Assembly: GCF_019097595.1 (NCBI RefSeq)
Contig: NC_080716.1
Location: 10,031,401 to 10,095,400, forward strand
Direction of reading: 5' to 3'
DNA length: 64,000 nt
Origin: Hemibagrus wyckioides
Lineage: Eukaryota; Chordata; Actinopteri; Siluriformes; Bagridae
Shown here: piece after piece, positions 8,060 through 20,426 of the stretch
How positions within the stretch are numbered: position 1 is the first letter of the stretch
Layout of the letters: every line of letters begins with the position of its first letter
Program-made: the position numbers and the translations under genes
The notes under the pieces: model-generated
Seen by the model: the letters and a program-made list of their open reading frames with translations, nothing else
What the model was told of the DNA's origin: nothing
Database searches by the model: none

Positions 8060-10630
8060 TTCTGAATGTTATACTTTATTTTTGTAATGGAAAAAAAAAG
8101 TGCAAAAAAAAAGAAAAAAAAAGAAAAAAAAAGAATAGAGTTTTTATTTTGTGCGAAGTTGGCCCTGGGATGTAAGTGACCATAAGGCTGACTCTGTTAA
8201 AAAAAAAAAATTAATTTAAAAAAAAAAAAGAAAAAGAAAAAAAAAGCACAGGCTGTAATGATCCTATGGAGGGGTCAGGGAGCGATACACACTGACCAAC
8301 ATGAATCCCTCATTACACAACTACATTTGTGTAAGTGTTTTAGACGTGCAAGTCACCTGTCTGACTAAATGCAACAGGTTTGTTATTTTTTATTTATTTA
8401 TTTTATTTATTTATTTATTTTTTTTGAGTTTTAAAAGTTAGGATTTGTGACTGAAAATGAAATGAATGACACTGGAATTTAGCTCATTAGTGCTGTCATA
8501 TTATTTTGGTAGTCGCTTGCTTAAACTTAAAACAATCATCCCATCTTCCCTGCACCTACATGCATGATGCATGTACAGTCCTCTGTGTCGTTTGTAAAAC
8601 AGTCCCTGTTGCATTCCATATGCTCGAAAATGGCAGTTTTTCTTTTATTTTCAAAGACATTTCTGTTGTATCACCTAGACATGCTTTCTTAAAGACTATT
8701 AAACATGTTCATGCAGCCTACTGCAGAGTTCTTCAGGGTGAATGGAGAAGAATGGTATCCCTGCCCCCCTTCAAAAAAAAACAACAAAAAACTAATTTCC
8801 AGTGCATGCGTAATGGCCTTTTAAAAGTGTTATATAGCATGTCATTTTTTATCAGTTTGAGGCATGTATGCTGTGAGCCTAGTCATGGTTTTGCGTCATT
8901 TCTATCTTTGTATTAATCAGATTTGTTTCTATTGTTGTTTGAAAATGTAGAAGTTGTGTACGTGTTGGGAAAAAATAGTCATGTGTACTCAATCACTGGG
9001 ATGAATTCTTATTTGGGAGACAAAAAAAAAATTAACTTCAGAATGTCCTTTGTTAAGGTCCAGTGTATAGATATAGTAGTACACTTGCCTACACACCTTA
9101 TGGACTCCAGCTTAGTATTACTGCATTCCTGGCTAACACTTCTTGTTATAACTTCTGATAATCCATTAAACTCATTACATTATCTATGTGCATAAGTCAT
9201 ATGTGTTATGCATCTCTTTGAAGAAATTGAGAGGAAGTAAAAGGAGCGATGCATGGACAGAGGATCAGGAAACCAAAGCATCCAGGGAGTTGGCCAGATG
9301 TTCAGATAAAGTTATGGCATCCCTTAATCCATTTGAACCCTTGTAGGTTTAAGTCAGTAGTAAGTATTATGCAGCACTTAAATCCTGGAATATCTTTTAT
9401 CCCGAAGTACTATTCAAATTGTATTTTTTTTTTCTGTCTATAAACCATAGTTGATGGTTTATGTATTCTATACAATAATATTCAGGCCGTATTTCCCCAC
9501 TAATTTAGCATTCAGACTATTCTTTCCAGACATGAACTTGGTTAACCCCCAAACCCCCCCGCCCCAAATTGGCATCAGTTCCTAGGATTTCTATGAGTGT
9601 AGATGTTTTTATGGGAGAGCAATGTGTGAATGTGTGTGAATGTGTTGCAAGAGTGTGAGCATGTATAATATGAACCAGACAGTGGTATGTGACAGACAGC
9701 ATGGCTTCTGGCTTTGGTGCCTTGCTACAACGTATGACAAAAAAAAAATCGCCACTTGATATGGATGGCAATTTTTAGTGGCCCTATAATGCTGCAGACT
9801 ATTAGCTTACATTTCACTAACCATCTTTTCTTTTTTTTTTCTTTCCAAATTTGGCTGGGCCGATATCTAATTCCATTCAAAAGCATGGCCAGCGTTACAT
9901 TGTGATCCAATTTAATATTGAACTGATGTAAATGGCAAAAGTATTAACTGTCTCTAGGCTGTTATAAGTTCAATGAATGTGTTGTTGTGGCAAAGTAAAG
10001 TGTTCCTGTTTCATTGTTCTCAGTAAACTGACTCATCATATCCCAAGCTTATGTAGAGGGCCATGAAGCCTAGCTTGATTTTGTGTTGTTTCTTGTCGCA
10101 TCGCTTGAGGGTTATTTGTCAGCTAGCAAAGAGCCTGACGGAGTGCAGCCCACAGCCCAGCCTCTTGTGTACATTTCTAAGAGCGCCAAAAGCCTTAATG
10201 TGAAAGTTTTATCTATATCTGAAATATTATGTGTGAGAAGTGAATATTAGCAAATGTGAAGTCGAGATATTAATCCATAACTCCTTAGGGGGTGACGTTT
10301 TTAAATGTTGAAAAAGTGTTGTAAGATTTGTATGAATAAATTTTTGTAAACAACACACTTTCTAATCCATGTCTAATCTTTCTAAACAAACACTGTAGAA
10401 CAGTCTTAGATGAGATATACACAATATATCCCATGCCTTTTCTAGTCTGTCATTTTCCTAAGAGCCTTAGGTCACTAATTCTTCATTGATTGCAATTAGT
10501 GGCATTAGACAGGAGAGTAAGAGGGATTGGCCCAACCCACAAAGAGTGTGTGATAGCGACCCAACAACATGTACATGTTTCACAACATTCATATATGCCA
10601 GTCTGCTGTGGTGGAAGATGTCCACAAACA
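8060..10630. other. Downstream flank, A-rich tracts, no gene seen
   Basis: 8090-8250 is a series of A tracts broken by single G or T bases; 8385-8423 is a (TTTA)n-like run. ORFs here (up to 136 residues at 8506-8916) show no recognisable protein signature. The stretch 10030-10200 is compositionally more complex and could be conserved non-coding DNA, but this is a guess. Confidence 0.55.
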
Positions 10631-10636
10631 AACAAG

Positions 10637-10692
10637 CACACACACACACACACACACACACACAGATATGCTCATACAGAGAGAGAGAGAGA
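10637..10692 (+). repeat. (CA)n and (GA)n microsatellites
   Basis: CA repeat 10637-10664 and GA repeat 10679-10692, separated by 14 bases. They produce several false ORFs on both strands. Confidence 0.9.
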
Positions 10693-11990
10693 GAATTCTG
10701 AAAAATATGCAATCATACATTTCATGGGGATTATCATTAATGGAGTCAACTGAATCTTAATAAATAATACATATTAATAAAAATAATACTTAAGAATGGG
10801 AAATAATCTCTTGGTTTTCAAAAGACACTTGCAAGTAAAGCTTGGAGAACCTGATAAGAACTTATCATAGGGCTCTTTTCCTGTGCACGCACATTTGGGT
10901 GTAATTATGATTAAAAGTAATCAGGTGTCACACTGATGAAATAATGAACAAGTTGCAAGGCAAGAGGGAGCTATAAGGAAGGGGTTGATGGTTCAACTAG
11001 ACATTGAAAGCTTTGATTTGAAAACCAAATTAAAACCAAAATCCAAAACCATTTCGGAAAGAGTGTGAAGGTAAAAGAAGAAAAGAAGCGCAAAGAAGTG
11101 CAAAAGGTAAGTAAAGTTTATCCAGCATTGGAGTTTAGGGCGATGATTAAATATGAATTTGTGCATTATTTACTACAGCCTCTTTCTTTGAGGCATGGTG
11201 ATTTCTCACAGTTTTACAAACAATACTGAACAGTATGAACATGTGCAGCACATATTACACATGATGGGTGTTCTGTCCTACAAGCTAGGATTCAACATCC
11301 AGTCACAGTGTGATCCTGACTCACATTCCCACGCCAAGAGCCACTGTCAGTCCTGAAGGTTAAGAAAGACCTCTTTAATGCCCAGCAGCCTGCATAAGTA
11401 GTAAATGAATTCAAATTAACTTTATTATAACCCTATTGCAGTCCTACCACTTACACCAGTATCAGTATCTGACCTTACCAGAAATATTCTCTCTTACACT
11501 TCCATTCCTTCTCACTCGTTCACTCCCCCTTCTTGCACCCTGGGATGAGTCTATCAGTCTCTCAGACTATCTCTCAGTGAAACTGTAGTCACAGTGGGTA
11601 AGGAAATCATTCGGAGTGAGTCTCCATGTGGCAGAAGCTCCATCTGCTTCTGTTGAGAATTGAGGATTTGGGTTTTGAAAGCTCCATCAGATGCTTGCTC
11701 TTCCAAATGGGGACTTGAATACAAAGAAATGAATGATGAAAACTCAGGATTTGTGAAGTGCACAGGCTGGCACTTAGCTGACCCAGAGCTCTTGGAAATA
11801 TAGCAGGGATGAATGAAAAATATCCAGCAAAATATTGGCCTGGTTAATACTTCTTATGGATGCATTCTGACTTAATATAAATGAATCTTTGCATCATTTC
11901 TAAACTGGTCCATTCAATGTGTTCGATTAAAAAAAAAAGACAGAGACCAGAAAAATCTGCTATAGCATGAAAAAGAACAAGTATTTGAAC
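10693..11990. other. Intergenic DNA, no gene seen
   Basis: No protein-like ORF, no recognised repeat family; ordinary AT-rich sequence. Confidence 0.55.
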
Positions 11991-11994
11991 AGAT

Positions 11995-12250
11995 GCAGCT
12001 ATTCATTCACCGCTGACTTAAAATGCAAGCTTGTGTTTTCTTTCCTAAGATTCACATAATGCAAAAAAATTTAAACAAAAATTCTCAAATCTCTTTTTTA
12101 AATAAGCCATCTGCTAGTGGGATCTTTCCATGATGGCAGCCTGTTCCACACCAGTAAATATACTTTATACATAAATATAGCAATATTTGTTCCATTGCAT
12201 TGCTCATGGCCTTTGGAGAGTCTGGGCTCTATGAGATCTAGGCTCAGAGA
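11995..12250 (+). repeat. Diverged duplicated segment A, copy 1
   Basis: Aligns by eye with 14230-14475. Shared blocks include ATCTGCTAGTGGGATCTTT, then GGCAGCCTG, then CAGTAAATATACTT, then CAATATTTGTTCCATTGC, in the same order and spacing. The copies differ by many substitutions and small indels, so the duplication is old. No coding potential is shared. Confidence 0.75.
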
Positions 12251-13729
12251 GTGCTTCACCACCTCATGGGACAGGAATGAGCATGTGGCTGCAGCTCCAT
12301 TAGCGTGATCTGATCCGGCTTTCCACATAGATACCAGATCCTTACTCCCATAGCCAGCTAACCTAATCAGGGAAGTGTTGCTGAGCAACAGGCCACAGAG
12401 GAGCAAGTGTATGTGCGTTCACCTATGCGAGATCAAGCATGTGACTGCTCCTGGAGAACTTGGGAAAGATGTTTCACGAAATTTGAGGTTGGCTCCCAGA
12501 GCGAGTTGAATTGTGGTCAAGGTATTTTAACCCAGAAGAATGATCATCATAGTAAGAGGTGGTCTTTTTCACCTATTAACCTTTTTATTGTTATTTTTTC
12601 ATTGACAAAAAGGTAAAATCTAATATCCCATGCTCACGTAAATCTGTCAGTCACACATTCAGTATAGTGCCACTCACACCTTTACATAGACAGTGTTTCA
12701 AATACGTCATTGAGGGTTTTTTTTGTCTGAACTGGCAAGGAAGGAGCTGACTGGCTCATTCTGAACCTTTCTTCCTTCAATTAAAGCTGTGAAAACAGCA
12801 GCCAGTCAGGTGCCATGTGGGGAGCCTCCATCTTTCTGTTGTACCTCCCCCCACACACACACTCCAATCCTAAGGTGCCAAATGTTTGATGGAAGGCTGT
12901 AATATAGGGGTTTCTGTGGAGGGAACTCCGCTAACTCACCGCCAGCGTCTTGCTGGAGAAAAATGACTAGATTATGTGCATGCATGCATTTGTGTGTGTG
13001 TGTGTGTGTGCATTCTCCCAGTGGGAGTAATTTGCAGTCAGAGAGCAGTATGTCAAAGGTAAATCTAAGTGGGGTGATGCAACCAGCAACCCTCTGATTC
13101 TACTCTTAAATGTTGAGTTTAGAGTGCTGTTAAATACAAACGCCACTTAGCAGTGATGCAATGTCCCTGTAGTGTCATGAATTTATTAGATGGTGTTAAA
13201 TGGGCCCAAAGACTGGTCTTTGCTTTGGTCAAGCATGGAGTTTGACACACAGCAGTCCAAATTGTGATCTCCTCTCCTGCTGCTCTCACATCCAACCCCA
13301 AGTACTACACTGACTCTGACACATGGCCTTCCTCGAGAGAGACAGCGACACAGAGGAAAGAGTGATGAAGCATAACATGCATGGAAAGTGACTGGATGTC
13401 AACCCTTTTGCCTGCTAAACAAGAAGGCACTTAACCTGAATTTGTCCTATCGCTTGGTTAGAAACACATTGCGCATTGTGACAGAACACACAGTGAGCAT
13501 GTTCACTGTCACCCTTAAGTATTTCCATCTAAATGGCATGAATGAATTATTATTTATAGCATGTTTGTGCATTTTCAGGCAGGCTAGGGCACAAACTGGA
13601 AAATAAGAGTCATGCTTAACACTAGGACTTGGCAGCATTATCACTTTCATTGCCTCGAAAATTCCCCTGGGAGATTGGATCAGGGTGTATTTTGATCCAG
13701 TGCTCCAGGGCATGAGAAGAAAATATTCA
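12250..13729. other. Intergenic DNA between duplicated segments
   Basis: Holds a GT microsatellite at 12990-13010 and no recognisable gene. ORFs of 60-107 residues on either strand look like chance. Confidence 0.5.
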
Positions 13730-13830
13730 GCAAGTTTCAAGGGTGTATGTGAGCTAACATCTGACCACATCTGACCATCACGTCAGACATCTGACCACAT
13801 CTGACCATCACAATACATCAGCAGTAAGGA
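13730..13830 (+). repeat. Duplicated segment B, copy 1, with a 30-bp tandem repeat
   Basis: AAGTTTCAAGGGTGTATGTG here matches AAGTTTCAAGACTGTACCTG at 14485, with continuing similarity for about 70 bases. Inside, a 30-bp unit (13757-13786) beginning ACATCTGACC is repeated almost fully at 13787-13811. Confidence 0.6.
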
Positions 13831-14229
13831 CATGCTAACCAATTGGATTGGTGCTAATACAATTTTATCATTTGGATATATGGAATGCATGAGCTAGTTT
13901 TCAGAGAACCTGGTCATATCACAGAGATAGCAGAAAAGGAATGTTATCTTTGTTCAAAACATGTTATGTCATTATTTCCCTCATGGATTCAAGTCTGAAA
14001 TTAGTTCAATAATACTAAATGTTTGAGTCATTTCTAGCTCAGTCCTGTAAACAACACAGGGTTATATTATGTGATATATAAGATGTGGAAAACAAACAGG
14101 AAGTCATAATATTAGATATAGCACGAAACACAACAATGGTTCGATGGTTTCTTGTTGTCAGTGACATTTAGGTTCTATTCTCGTTTGAGTTTAGCTTAAT
14201 ATTTACTTGTTTGTGAATGATGCCCAGGT

Positions 14230-14560
14230 GCTGCCATTCATTCAGTGCAAGTTTGTGATTTCCCCTCAGACTAACGTAATGCCACAGATAAGCAAATTTA
14301 AACGAGAAATCTCTTTTAAATATGTCATCTGCTAGTGGGATCTTTCTCTATTGGCAGCCTGGGTCCCATCAGTAAATATACTTAAGATAACATAAGTATA
14401 ACAATATTTGTTCCATTGCTTTGCTCACACCATATGCAGACCCTGGCCTCTAAGGGACGCAGGCTCTTAGACACAAAACTCTGTAAGTTTCAAGACTGTA
14501 CCTGAGCTCACATCTATCTGCCAATGATTGCAGCCCCAACAGCAATAAAGATTTAAGCAA
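14230..14560 (+). repeat. Diverged duplicated segments A and B, copy 2
   Basis: Carries counterparts of 11995-12250 and of 13730-13830 directly next to each other, whereas in copy 1 they are about 1.5 kb apart. Either the first copy was later split by an insertion, or the second lost the middle part. No coding potential. Confidence 0.7.
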
Positions 14561-14740
14561 AAGTTAAGCAATGCTACTAATTCAGCTAAAGCATTTGAAT
14601 TTTCCTCTCTACTTTGTTTCTTACCCCACTATTTGTTGTAGTACTTTTAGCCAAATGCAATCATATACTGGTTTCACTTCTATAATTGTGCAATTTTTAT
14701 TTTAGCCTCTTACTGGCACATTCGTTGGGAATACATCCAT

Positions 14741-15062
14741 TCATCCATTCTGTACACCGTTTATCCTACTAGGTTGCAGGGAACCTGGAGCTTATCCCAG
14801 GAGACTTGAGGCACAAGGCAGGGTAGGGTTGACAGGATGCCAGTCTATTGCAGGGTACAATCATGAACACACTCACACACCCATTTACACACTACAGACA
14901 ATTTAGAGATGCCAATCAGCCTACAAAGCATGTCTCTAGACTGGGGGAGGAAACTGGAGTACCCAGAGGAAACCCCCGAAGCATGGGGAGAAAATGCAAA
15001 CTCTACACACACACCCTGGAGGTGTGAGACAAACATGCTAACCCCAAGCCACAGTGCCCTCT
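14741..15062 (+). repeat. Interspersed repeat related to 150-432
   Basis: Starts CATCCATTCTGTACACCG, includes 'agaggaaacccccgaagc' and 'aaatgcaaactctacacac', and ends in 'aaccccaagccacagtgcc'. It is the same block order as the copy at the start of the window, and better preserved. Confidence 0.75.
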
Positions 15063-17335
15063 ATGGGAACACAATGTCTTTTAATTTCTTATACACTCTT
15101 TAGTTATTCCGCAAAAAATCATAGTATTCAGTAACTATGAACTCTTCAGCAATGGCAGTGAAACTAACATTTACGTTGCATTTCAAGGCTGAGAATTAAG
15201 TGCTGAGCTAATCAATGCTTTCTTTTCTTTCATTTATACCTAGAAACACACATTATTCAACCAGAAAGTTCTAATCTTACTAAAAAAAATGGTAATAAAA
15301 TATTGATTATACTAAAATCGAATTAGATTTTACCAGTACCTGCTAGCATATCTTCATGTTGGCTTGACAGATTAAATCTTATCTGTACTTAATCCTACTG
15401 TATTTTTCAGCCTCATTATAGCCACATTTGCTTACATTAACATTTCCTCTTCCTCACATTGTTACATATCAGTGACAGACAACAAGAGTGGAAACAAGAC
15501 TCCAATTAAGACTGGTCCTGGTGTGCCTGTGCGGAGACTACAAATGAACCCAGAGATTCAGCTTCATACAGTAATAAAAAATGGAGGAAATACAGATGTC
15601 TAAAACAGGTAATAATTTCAGAATCAATGAATGGGTCTGAATAACAATACTTGTGCTCAACTAGTGCAAGACAAGTGCTTGATACAAAATAAACAGACAA
15701 AAAATATTAATGTTAGTCTGCATGAACCACACTGTGGGATTGCAGAGGAACCACACACACACACACACACGTTACTGTCCAAATGCAGCATGATATCACC
15801 TTAATTACCCACTGCATATCAAACAATGATATCTGATCTTGGCAGCATTTGTATCACGTATTTGTCACTGTGTTATAAAGAGACACACAGCAGCTAAGGA
15901 ACAAATGATGAAAAAATCAGTGTTGCTAAACTGCAGGTTTCAAAATTTCCTTAACACTTCTATGGAAAAATAAAGTTTTTATGAAAGAACAGGAAAAAAA
16001 ATCACTGATAAGCTTAAAATCTTACAGTTTCCGATGCAACAAACAGCTAGGAATGAACAAGTAGTAGCATCTATGGCCATTGGATGATTCAAATTTTTTT
16101 CTATATTTAGCTATAATGAATGATCATGCATTTGTGAAGTGTGTTTCCGACGCAAGCAGGACATGTCTGCACATTTTTTGGCAGCTGAGACATTAAAACC
16201 ACAGCGGCTCAGGCGCTGCCGGAGCTGTCCATGGTGCTGATCTGTCATCCATATGGGATGCATTAAGCTGTCGGCCTATAGCTGGTAATACATTCCTGCT
16301 ATGCTGGTATGTCAAAAAATAAATCCAATACAGATGGCTCACTGCTTTCCTCCCAATTCTGGTAAAATAAGCCTGAATCACCAGCAATAAATGCCTTGTA
16401 CATTCTTTATTCAATACAATTTAGAAACATTGTACACATCATAAATGCAGGCCACTATAAAAGTCCCCAGAGCAAAAGAAAGCACATTTAGCACTAATTG
16501 TATGTTCATCTTTGGATATCTTCTATTTAGCATTTTACCTGATGCTGTTATTAAATAATGCCTATTTGTTTGTCATGTTTTTGTAACAGTTTTGTTATTT
16601 CCCCAGTCCCTCAGTGCCTCTTAGTGTGAAAATAAGCAGAAACCTACCACCCTCCTCTTCAAGAAAATCTTGTATTTGTAAACAGAAATGCTGGACAGTT
16701 GTTAAGTACACCATTCCCAATTGATTTGTTGCCTACACTCCTTCTAATTTATGTTGTTGTATTACAAACACCATGGCAGCAGTACTGTGGATAAATCATG
16801 CAGATATGAGTAGAGACCTTTAGTTAAATGCACTGTCTGTACATCAGAAACTTATGATCATCTGGGATCTTCACTCACAACAGTGTCTGGGGCTTGCACA
16901 GAATGGTGAGAAAAACAAAAAACATCCAAATGAGCAGTGGTTCTGCTGTCTGAAATGCCTTGTTTAAGAGACAGATCAGAATAGAATGGCCTGGCTGATT
17001 CAAGCTGGCAGGATGGATACTTAAATATCCACTCTTTACACCTGTGGTCAACCTTAAGATGGATTGGCAACAACAAGAAGATGATTTCACTTAAACAAAA
17101 GTTCACCTGCTACCTTAAAGTATAAGTAAATTGAATTTGAAGATAACCTTTGTTTCAACTAAAGTTCATATAATTACACATAACCTAATGGTTGTATAAT
17201 TTACAGTTAATAGACCACACCGGATTCCACTCTTGTTAGCCAAGAACTGAAACTGGACAGTTAAAGCTTGTAAAAGCATAAAATGGTCTGATAAGTCACA
17301 TGAGATTTATGTAGATTGGCATCAGCTGCTCAAAT
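15063..17335. other. Intergenic DNA, no gene seen
   Basis: Short CA run at 15752-15770. No ORF with a recognisable protein motif. Confidence 0.55.
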
Positions 17336-17339
17336 CCAG

Positions 17340-17795
17340 GTCAGGATGCTGTTGGTGTTGTTACGTATAGGTCACCTTAATACCAGTAAATCATCAGTCA
17401 TCTATCGGTGCATTGTTACTGGCCACATAGCATCTCTATATAACTCTTATATATCACATTATCATATTATTGTATAATGACTACTTCCATGTCAAAATGC
17501 ACAAGTCATATCAAATTGGTTCCATGAACATGACAGTATGTTCAGTGAACTTTAATGACCTCCCCAGTTACCAGACCTAAATCCATTAGAGAACCTTGGG
17601 GATGTAGTAGAATGGAAGATTTAAAGAACAAATGTGCACTTGATAAATCTGTCCATGTCAGCATGCACTAGAGTCTGAAAGGAATGCTTCCAATGCCTTG
17701 TAGAATCCATGCCATAAAGAATGGGGGCTATTCTGAGAGAGAGTGATCATAAACAGATTTAGTGTTAGTATTAGAATTCATAATAAAGTGTCAGG
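17340..17795 (+). mobile_element. Tc1-like transposon, 3' fragment (decayed transposase)
   Basis: Around 17565-17620 the plus strand still spells a broken version of the Tc1 motif '[15 protein letters not shown]' (ccagacctaaatccattaga...), which carries the third catalytic acidic residue. The usual 'ECFQ..LVESMP' region follows near 17680-17715. The right end 'cataataaagtgtcaggtg' corresponds to the terminal repeat of this family. The 5' half is missing and the frame is broken. Confidence 0.65.
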
Positions 17796-17800
17796 TGAAC

Positions 17801-17873
<73 letters not shown>

Positions 17874-17935
17874 CATCCATCCATCCATCCATCCATCCAT
17901 CCATCCATCCATCCATCCATCCATCCACCCACCCA
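17801..17935 (+). repeat. Compound tetranucleotide microsatellite (CTAT)n(CCAT)n
   Basis: CTAT units to about 17872, then CCAT units to about 17926 and a short CCAC end. The array begins directly at the right end of the Tc1-like fragment. Confidence 0.95.
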
Positions 17936-18685
17936 GCTTGGAGGGTGTGTGCTTATCATTCTTTGTGAGTAAAAATAAAACAAGCATGCCTGTTCCTCGC
18001 CTCCTCCCATTATCACCCACATCATCCACTACCTGACATCATACTGATTTCCTGAATGAAAAATTGTGATAATGAACAAGACTCCCTGACTTGAGCCAGG
18101 AAGTGCAAGGAAACACATTTCCAGGCTCACTCATGATTAAGAAACAAAAATCAACTGAAAACTGCCATATATGTTGCCATATGGCTGCAAATAAACTCAA
18201 ACTGTCACAAGCAGCAGAAATTGGTGGAAGAAGGCTTGAGAAAGAAGCAAACATTTATAGTCACTGGTCTAAAAAAAGACCCTTTCTGCTTGTCAAACAT
18301 TGCCATCACACTAGTCATTTTAGGGGAAAAGTCAAGTTCAACCAATTACCCACGTTCACACCGCAAGCTATAAATAATGCATAGAGATGAAGAGCTCATT
18401 TTGTCTTGATTAACAGTTTATCATACAAAAATATCACATGCTTTTTATGGAGCTTACACCTATAGTAGATGTTTGTTTCTTTGGCTTGTATTCCATATAC
18501 AACTGTATTTCTGGAGTGGATATGAAAAGCCATTCCAACTTAGATATGTATCCTGCACTTGTGACAGCAGGATACACATTGTATTGTCAATCTTTGCTTT
18601 CCATGCATTTAAGGATAAAGTTATAAGTAAAAAGTGAGCTGTCACTTTCCCCCAACTTTCCTGTTGGCAGCTGTGAACAGTCTTT
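17936..18685. other. Intergenic DNA, no gene seen
   Basis: No recognised family. ORFs of 60-97 residues lack motifs. Confidence 0.5.
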
Positions 18686-18689
18686 GGTC

Positions 18690-19200
18690 TGCATGAAAGG
18701 CTGACAAATGTTCAGTTCTTATATTGCTTGAACTATCTGCAGCTTTTGATACGGCAAACCAGCAGATTGTCCAGCATATCCGATCCAATCTCTATAAGTG
18801 ATGACAACCAAGTTGAATAAGGTGGTGACTGGCTTGTCCAAAGGAATCCCCATCTCACTGCACATTGTGTCGCTCAGTTAATTGTATCAATGCTGGGATA
18901 ATTATATGCATTTCCACATGTTCTTCTTTCTGGAAGATTCTGCAGTCTTAAATATTTCATTTCCTCCTGGAGGTAGGATTGCTACCTCCAACACAATTTT
19001 CCTAGTTAGACTTTTGCATGATTGTGCTGTTTAACAACATATGAGGCTGTACCTATGGGACACAACTCCTTATCTTAGGCACTTGTCATCTCCTAGGTCG
19101 ATTATTGTAGCTCTTTGCAGGCCAATCAGCCAGTGTACATTGCTACATTAATCCAATGAAGAAGATTCAAAATGTGAGGAATATGGGATGCAAACAACCA
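18690..19200 (+). mobile_element. Decayed LINE reverse transcriptase fragment
   Basis: Near 18722-18770 the plus strand encodes LLELSAAFDTANQQI, matching RT motif A of CR1/L2-type LINEs (LLDLSAAFDTVNH). Further on, near 19080-19130, fragments resemble the C-terminal 'SRLDYCNSLLAG' region. Stops and frameshifts break it throughout, so it is a dead relic. Confidence 0.6.
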
Positions 19201-19329
19201 AAACACTTGGCTAGTTTTGCAACATATACTGACCTTGCTGTACCGTGTCTGAGAGAGAAGCAGGAAGGAAGTGTGTAAACTCATCGTGGTATTCATTAGG
19301 GCTAATCCAATAATAATGGTCATGGTTCA

Positions 19330-19610
19330 TAGCAAAGGTCAAAGAACAGGCAGACCACATCAGGCAAGGAATATCCATAATCAAAAACAAGCAAAATGAG
19401 CAAGAATCAATCATGCCTCTTTTAACTAGGCATAAAAACTAGGCATAAATGTCTTGGATTTATCTATAATGAAAACACTAGTAGATTTTGCAATAAAACA
19501 GTGAACATCAGAGTATAAACAGAAATGTTAATTGTAGGATTAACACAGAACACATGGACACAATCATGGACGTGGTCATGACATGGTCAGGCACATGACA
19601 TACAGATGAA
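19330..19610 (-). mobile_element. Possible decayed LTR of a Ty3/gypsy element
   Basis: The pattern 'aaggaatatccataatcaaa' followed by 'ggtcatgacatggtcaggc' resembles the reverse complement of teleost gypsy LTRs. There is no adjacent pol and no paired LTR, so the call is tentative. Confidence 0.3.
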
Positions 19611-19979
19611 ATCAGCACTCAAAGATCTCTGATAAGGGCTTAGTGGTACTGGCTTATGATCTCCCAGTTTAACAGTTTAATACACGATTACTTTGTTGTA
19701 ACCAGGGGTGTGAAATACTTGAAGGATTATGTTCTCCCTATGCATGACCCCTACAGTGAAGATTATGTGGTCAGTTATATAAAGATAAGAGAGTTCCAAA
19801 GGTGTTTTCTACTCTGCAACTGTACTGCCAGGTTTCCAACTGATTCTTGAAGGGTGGGAAAACTCGTAGTAAGTACTGTTTATGTTCAATACAAAATGTC
19901 AAGTTCTGGTTTAAGAGATCAGATCAGAGAGTAAATGAGTCAGCATTGAGGCTGAATAAATAAATATAAGCGATATTAG

Positions 19980-20140
19980 GTAAAAAAAAAATAAATCTGC
20001 CAAATATATGTTTGTAATGAATTATAAATACACTAAGAGCTAACGCTTCAGTGGCTGGGTTAGCTCCCTGCCCAGGGAATCGAACCCGGGCTGCGGCAAT
20101 GAGAGCGCGGGATCCTGCCGATGGACCACCAGACGTCCAG
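19980..20140 (-). mobile_element. tRNA-Glu-like SINE or tRNA pseudogene
   Basis: On the minus strand, 20136 down to 20063 resembles tRNA-Glu(CTC): 'tggtggtcc' in the D-arm region, an anticodon loop CTCTCAT, and an exact B box GGTTCGATTCC (reverse of 20075-20087). The acceptor stem does not close (GACGTC at the 5' side against CAGGGAG at the 3' side) and the anticodon stem has a mismatch, so it is not a working tRNA. About 80 bases of unrelated tail follow, as in a SINE. Confidence 0.65.
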
Positions 20141-20426
20141 TAGAAGAAATTGTTGTATGATGTAAAATATCCTATAAATAAAAAATAATCTGGGATTTGC
20201 AAAGAAAACAGAATAACATAGTTAAATATAGCCAGTTGAGTCTTTGCTTGCTTCAACATGTTGTATCTTTTTTACTGAGGTTTGGCCAGGGTTCAAGGAT
20301 GACTGCAATCTGCTGGCTTATCCATCTTAAAACACACACTGATAGCTATAGTAGAAATGACATTGTCTAGTATGATCAGGTTACACCAGATGATGAAATG
20401 GCAAGACAGGTTTTTTTCTACATTGA

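Noticed and set aside
8506..8916. 136-residue ORF downstream of adcyap1
   Set aside because: AT-rich, no motif, no splice or promoter context; compatible with chance.
12098..12406. 102-residue minus-strand ORF
   Set aside because: Lies in the diverged duplicated segment; the partner segment near 14.3 kb does not preserve the frame, so no selection on a protein.
17743..18036. ORFs with YLSIYLSI and HPSIHPSI repeats
   Set aside because: Translation of the CTAT/CCAT microsatellite.
20063..20136. Functional tRNA-Glu gene on the minus strand
   Set aside because: Acceptor stem cannot pair and the anticodon stem has a mismatch; better explained as SINE head or pseudogene.
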